From: Clostridium sporogenes
Lineage (GTDB): Bacteria > Bacillota > Clostridia > Clostridiales > Clostridiaceae
Direction of reading: 5' to 3'
DNA: 64,000 nucleotides
Assembly: GCF_001020205.1 (NCBI RefSeq)
Contig: NZ_CP011663.1
Location: 186,001 to 250,000 of the forward strand
This document shows, one piece after another, positions 60,952 through 64,000 of the stretch. A program made the position numbers and the translations under genes. Below the pieces are notes generated by a model. The model saw only the letters and a program-made list of their open reading frames with translations, did not search any database and was not told the origin of the DNA. Position 1 is the first letter of the stretch. Each line of letters starts with the position of its first letter.

Positions 60952-61013
60952 GTATAAGTGTTTACTTATAATAGCAAATTATCTTATATCTAGGATGGTT
61001 TTGCTATTAAAGA

Positions 61014-61037
61014 TATCCACATGTGGATAACTTTTTT
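61014..61037 (+). other. 16-bp perfect palindrome with DnaA-box-like halves and T run
   Basis: TATCCACATGTGGATA at 61014-61029 is a perfect palindrome. Read on the minus strand, 61022-61030 is TTATCCACA, the consensus DnaA box. It is followed by ACTTTTTTT, so it may instead act as a small terminator for nth. Confidence 0.5.
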
Positions 61038-61043
61038 TAGATT

Positions 61044-61233
61044 TTGTTTATAAACAGAGTTCTTGGCTTCAGAGGGAGTTTTTACTCCCACTAAAGCTTA
61101 TTAACAGAATTCTTAGGAGTTTTACTCCTTAGAAGTCGTTATCCTTTAGGGGAAATCGTTATCCAGGGACGTAGCCGCTCTTTACTCCCACTTTGAAGAA
61201 GATGGGAGTATTAGACCGGGTAGTCATCGGATA
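61044..61233. repeat. Family B modular hairpin element, copy B2
   Basis: This is the reverse-complement match of copy B1 (28938-29076). It shares TTTATAAACAGAGTTCT, the GAAATCGTTATCCAGGGACG block and ACTCCCACTTTGAAGAAGAT, and carries an extra hairpin (TTAGGAGTTTTACTCCTTA) and a second GTCGTTATCC block. The tip hairpin has GGGAGT/ACTCCC where B1 has TGGAGT/ACTCCA. It fills most of the 332-bp gap between nth and the malic enzyme gene. Confidence 0.82.
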
Positions 61234-61283
61234 AATTAAATAAATCATATATATGGATATACAATGAAAGAGGGGAGAATAAT

Positions 61284-62456
61284 ATGGATATTAAAGAAAA
61301 ATCACTAATGCTACATAAAAAATTTAAAGGGAAATTATCAATAGAAGGTAAAATACAAGTCAAAAATAAAGAAGATTTATCCATAGCATATACTCCAGGA
61401 GTTGCAGAACCCTGTGTAAAAATAAGTGAGGATAAATCTTTAGTTTATGAATATACCATGAAAGGAAATACAGTAGCTGTAGTAACTAATGGTACAGCAG
61501 TTTTAGGCTTAGGAGATATAGGCCCTTATGCAGGGTTGCCTGTTATGGAAGGGAAGGCACTTTTATTTAAAGAATTTGCCAATATAGATTCATTTCCAAT
61601 TTGTATAGATAGTAAAGACCCTGAAGAAATTATAAAAACAGTTAAACTTATAGCTCCAGGATTTGGAGGTATAAATTTAGAGGACATAAAAGCTCCAGAA
61701 TGTTTTTACATAGAAAAAAAATTAAAAAAGGAATTAGATATTCCAGTATTTCATGATGATCAGCATGGAACAGCCATAGTTGTTTTAGCAGGAATATATA
61801 ATGCACTAAGATTTGTAGGAAAAAAATTAGAAGAAGCAAGAATAGTTATAAATGGTGCTGGTTCTGCAGGAATATCCATATGTAAGTTATTATTACAAGC
61901 AGGAGCTAAAAACATAATAATGTGTGACAAAGAAGGATCTTTAGTAAAAGGTAATAGCAATTTAAATGAAGCCCAAAAATTAATAGCAGAAGTAACCAAT
62001 AAAGAAAATGAAAAAGGAACATTAAAAGATGTAATAAAAGGAAAAGATGTATTTATAGGTGTGTCAGCGCCAAACATACTTACAGAAGAAATGGTAGCCA
62101 CTATGAATAATGATTCTATAGTATTTGCTATGGCAAACCCAACTCCAGAAATAATGCCAGATAAAGCAAAAAAGGCAGGAGCCAGAGTAGTAGCTACAGG
62201 AAGATCTGATTTCCCAAATCAAATAAATAATGTATTAGTATTTCCAGGAATTTTTAGAGGTGCATTAGATGTAAGATCTAAAGTTATAAATGAAGAAATG
62301 AAACTAGCAGCAGCTAAAGCTATAGCCTCTTTGGTACAGGATAATGAACTAAATGAGGAGTATATAATACCAGGAGCCTTTGATAAAAGAGTAGCACAGG
62401 TTGTAGCAGAGGAAGTAAAAAAAGTAGCTCTAGAAATGGGATTATCAAAACTATAA
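61284..62456 (+). CDS. NAD(P)-dependent malic enzyme
   Basis: This 390-residue enzyme has the short bacterial malic enzyme layout: SIAYTPGVAEPCVKISED, the GDIGPYAGLPVMEGKALLFK region, FGGINLEDIKAPECFYIE, FHDDQHGTAIVVLAG with metal ligands, and the Rossmann motif VINGAGSAGISICKLLL. It oxidatively decarboxylates malate to pyruvate. Whether it prefers NAD or NADP is not decided by sequence alone. GAGGGGAGAAT precedes the ATG. No operon partner. Confidence 0.95.
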   Translation: MDIKEKSLMLHKKFKGKLSIEGKIQVKNKEDLSIAYTPGVAEPCVKISEDKSLVYEYTMKGNTVAVVTNGTAVLGLGDIGPYAGLPVMEGKALLFKEFANIDSFPICIDSKDPEEIIKTVKLIAPGFGGINLEDIKAPECFYIEKKLKKELDIPVFHDDQHGTAIVVLAGIYNALRFVGKKLEEARIVINGAGSAGISICKLLLQAGAKNIIMCDKEGSLVKGNSNLNEAQKLIAEVTNKENEKGTLKDVIKGKDVFIGVSAPNILTEEMVATMNNDSIVFAMANPTPEIMPDKAKKAGARVVATGRSDFPNQINNVLVFPGIFRGALDVRSKVINEEMKLAAAKAIASLVQDNELNEEYIIPGAFDKRVAQVVAEEVKKVALEMGLSKL

Positions 62457-62490
62457 AATAAGGAAAGTGAATCACACTTTCCTTATTTTA
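62457..62490. terminator. Bidirectional terminator between malic enzyme gene and cinA
   Basis: AATAAGGAAAGTG and CACTTTCCTTATT form a perfect 13-bp stem with a five-base loop. It overlaps the 3' end of cinA. Confidence 0.93.
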
Positions 62491-63712
62491 AGTTTCTTCT
62501 TAAAAAATCTAGTGCTTTAGTTACAGTTATATTTCTTATAAATTGTCTGTTACCAGAATAATTTAATTCTTTAACAAAGGCTTTGCCATTTATGTAAAGA
62601 CCGATATAAACTAATCCTATAGGTTTATCATATGTGCCACCACTAGGACCTGCTACCCCTGTAGTAGATATTCCTATATTTGTACCTGAAGATTTTGCTA
62701 TACCTTCAGCCATTTCTAGGGCCACTTCCTTACTTACAGCTGTATATTTTTCTAAGGTTTCTTTTTTTACATTTAATCTATTTATTTTAGATTCATTGCT
62801 ATAAGTTATAGCCCCTTCTAAAAATATAGATGATATACCAGGAAAGTTTATAAGTTTTCCTGCTAGTAAACCACCAGTACAAGATTCTGCTGTAGCTATA
62901 GTTAAATTTCTTTTTATAAGAGTATTAGCAATAACTTCTTCTAATGAAGTTTCACCAGAACCATATATATTATCTCCTAGTATTTCTCTTACTTTTTCTT
63001 CTACAGGGCTTATTAAACTTAGGGCTTTTTCTTCAGAATGTGCCTTAGCGGTAATTCTTAATGTAGTTTCTCCTTGTTTAGCATAAGGAGCTACTGTAGG
63101 ATTAGTTTGATTTTCTAAAATATCACTTATTAAATCTGCTACATCACTTTCTCCTATGCCTGTTATTCTTAAAACTTTAGATTTTATAGTATAATTTGTT
63201 AGTTTACCTAAATAAGGTATTACTTTGTTTTCAAACATAGGTTGCATTTCATAAGGTGGGCCAGGCAGTATTATAGCTATTTTATTATTTTTTTCTATTA
63301 TAAATCCTGGCGCGGTCCCATTAGGATTTTCTAGTATTGTACAATTCTTAGGAAAGTAAGCTTGTTTTTTATTACTTTCTGTCATAGATTTATTAAAACA
63401 TAATAGTCTTTTTTCTATTTGATTTAAGGATTCTTGATGTAGTATTAAATCTTCCTGAAAAAATTTAGCTACGGATTCTTTAGTAAGATCATCCTTGGTA
63501 GGTCCTAAACCCCCAGTAGTTATAACTAAATCACAATAATTAAAGGCCCTTTCGAGTTCTTTTAATAATCTATTTTCATTATCTCCAATTACAGAGTGAT
63601 GATAGACCTCTATCCCCATATTAGCTAATTCTTTAGATATATATTGGGCATTTGTATTTACAATGTCACCTAATAATAGTTCAGTTCCTACACAAAGTAT
63701 TTCTGCTTTCAT
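62483..63712 (-). CDS. cinA: CinA: nicotinamide-nucleotide amidase/competence-damage protein
   Basis: This 409-residue protein has an N-terminal MoCF-like domain (AEILCVGTELLLGDIVNTNA, LVITTGGLGPTKDDLTKE, ILPGPPYEMQPMF) and a C-terminal amidase domain (TIATAESCTGGLLAGKLINF, GVAGPSGGTYDKPIGLVY). The C-terminal part deamidates nicotinamide mononucleotide in pyridine-nucleotide salvage. In competent bacteria cinA often precedes recA, but here no recA is in view. AAGGAAGGTG precedes the ATG. Confidence 0.97.
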   Translation of the reverse strand: MKAEILCVGTELLLGDIVNTNAQYISKELANMGIEVYHHSVIGDNENRLLKELERAFNYCDLVITTGGLGPTKDDLTKESVAKFFQEDLILHQESLNQIEKRLLCFNKSMTESNKKQAYFPKNCTILENPNGTAPGFIIEKNNKIAIILPGPPYEMQPMFENKVIPYLGKLTNYTIKSKVLRITGIGESDVADLISDILENQTNPTVAPYAKQGETTLRITAKAHSEEKALSLISPVEEKVREILGDNIYGSGETSLEEVIANTLIKRNLTIATAESCTGGLLAGKLINFPGISSIFLEGAITYSNESKINRLNVKKETLEKYTAVSKEVALEMAEGIAKSSGTNIGISTTGVAGPSGGTYDKPIGLVYIGLYINGKAFVKELNYSGNRQFIRNITVTKALDFLRRNLK

Positions 63713-63737
63713 GATTTTAGCACCTTCCTTAAATAGT

Positions 63738-64000
63738 TTAGTTAATCTTTACATATTTATCTATGAATTTATATAAATTTTTTCTGTATTCTTTCTTGTT
63801 ATATAAATAGGCTTGAGCATGGCCTGCATTAGGAGCAATATATATTTCTTTTGGTCCTGGTTTTATTTTATACATTTCTTCACTCATTTTTTTAGGTATA
63901 TAAATATCTTTATCACCATGTATAAACATTATAGGTGTTTGTACAGTTTTTATAGAATCTATAGGAGAAACACTGCTATAGAGAAACTTTGATTTTAAAA
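63738..64000 (-). CDS. Alpha/beta hydrolase, C-terminal part (5' end outside window)
   Basis: On the minus strand the frame enters at the window edge and runs to a stop at 63738. It encodes the end of an alpha/beta hydrolase: SIKTVQTPIMFIHGDKDIYI with the acid Asp, and PNAGHAQAYLYN with the catalytic His, ending FIDKYVKIN. The nucleophile region lies beyond the window. The substrate cannot be inferred. It lies 25 bases downstream of cinA in the same direction of transcription only if the window edge gene reads toward cinA, which it does. Confidence 0.85.
   Translation of the reverse strand, partial: LKSKFLYSSVSPIDSIKTVQTPIMFIHGDKDIYIPKKMSEEMYKIKPGPKEIYIAPNAGHAQAYLYNKKEYRKNLYKFIDKYVKIN

Noticed and set aside
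36700..61233. Shared ACCGGGTAG in the family A apex and family B copy B2, suggesting a common origin
   Set aside because: The other family B copy has GCGAGTAG at that place, and a nine-base match is too short to link the families.

Overview
The window is AT-rich, densely coded Gram-positive DNA with the gene content and order of a spore-forming Clostridium, most like the Clostridium botulinum group I / C. sporogenes lineage. The evidence is very low GC, codon use dominated by A/T-ending codons (AGA, ATA, TTA), strong AGGAGG ribosome binding sites with many TTG and GTG starts, a large set of sporulation genes, and Firmicute RNA regulators (S-box, RFN, M-box, two T-boxes, raiA RNA). The species name is an inference; the class is secure.

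Layout. 1-5.2 kb: end of the F1Fo ATP synthase operon (atpF end, atpHAGDC). 5.3-11.3 kb: ywmB-like gene, murA, spoIID, spoIIQ, spoIIID and mbl, linking envelope growth to the mother-cell/forespore programme. 11.4-12.7 kb (minus): yyaC and a TtcA-like tRNA thiolase. 12.9-13.4 kb: a five-gene tRNA cluster with a duplicated Thr-Tyr pair. 13.4-19.9 kb: SAM riboswitch-metK, recD2, a degenerate comFA-like gene, comFC, raiA RNA and hpf. 20-24 kb: secA and frameshifted prfB. 24.3-31.8 kb: an M28 peptidase, tex, FMN riboswitch-ribU, an orphan FliK-like/FlhB-C pair and a phosphoesterase. 31.8-34.6 kb: an ArsR regulator with a four-domain sulfur-handling fusion protein. 34.7-46.7 kb: DUF2225, RelQ-type synthetase, leuS under a T-box, rhodanese, tRNA-Gln, membrane protein, DnaJ/DUF5685/CYTH operon, a nucleoid-associated protein, class II aldolase, DUF4363 and DUF421 proteins. 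46.8-53.7 kb: nucleoside kinase, a 53-residue ORF, pssA, CBS protein, lipid kinase, membrane protein, YgiQ. 53.9-64 kb: M-box with a soluble MgtE-like protein, SleB, T-box-cysK-cysE-queG, plsC, nth, malic enzyme, cinA and an incomplete hydrolase.

The genes are mostly chromosomal housekeeping; there is no prophage, transposase, toxin locus or CRISPR array. The most unusual content lies between genes: three families of palindromic, multi-hairpin repeats. Family A has shared 16-bp inverted ends, with two 252-bp copies about 93% identical in opposite orientation and two copies of about 110 bp. Family B has two copies made of modular hairpins with at least one apparent compensatory base change. 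Family C is a single 159-bp imperfect palindrome. None encodes a protein. They look like non-autonomous mobile or structured-RNA elements.

Several promoters match the sigma-A consensus with 16-17 bp spacers and fit the adjoining RNA leaders, so the regulatory layer is unusually readable. Where an upstream start codon overlaps the Shine-Dalgarno sequence, I moved the start to the next well-spaced ATG, TTG or GTG.
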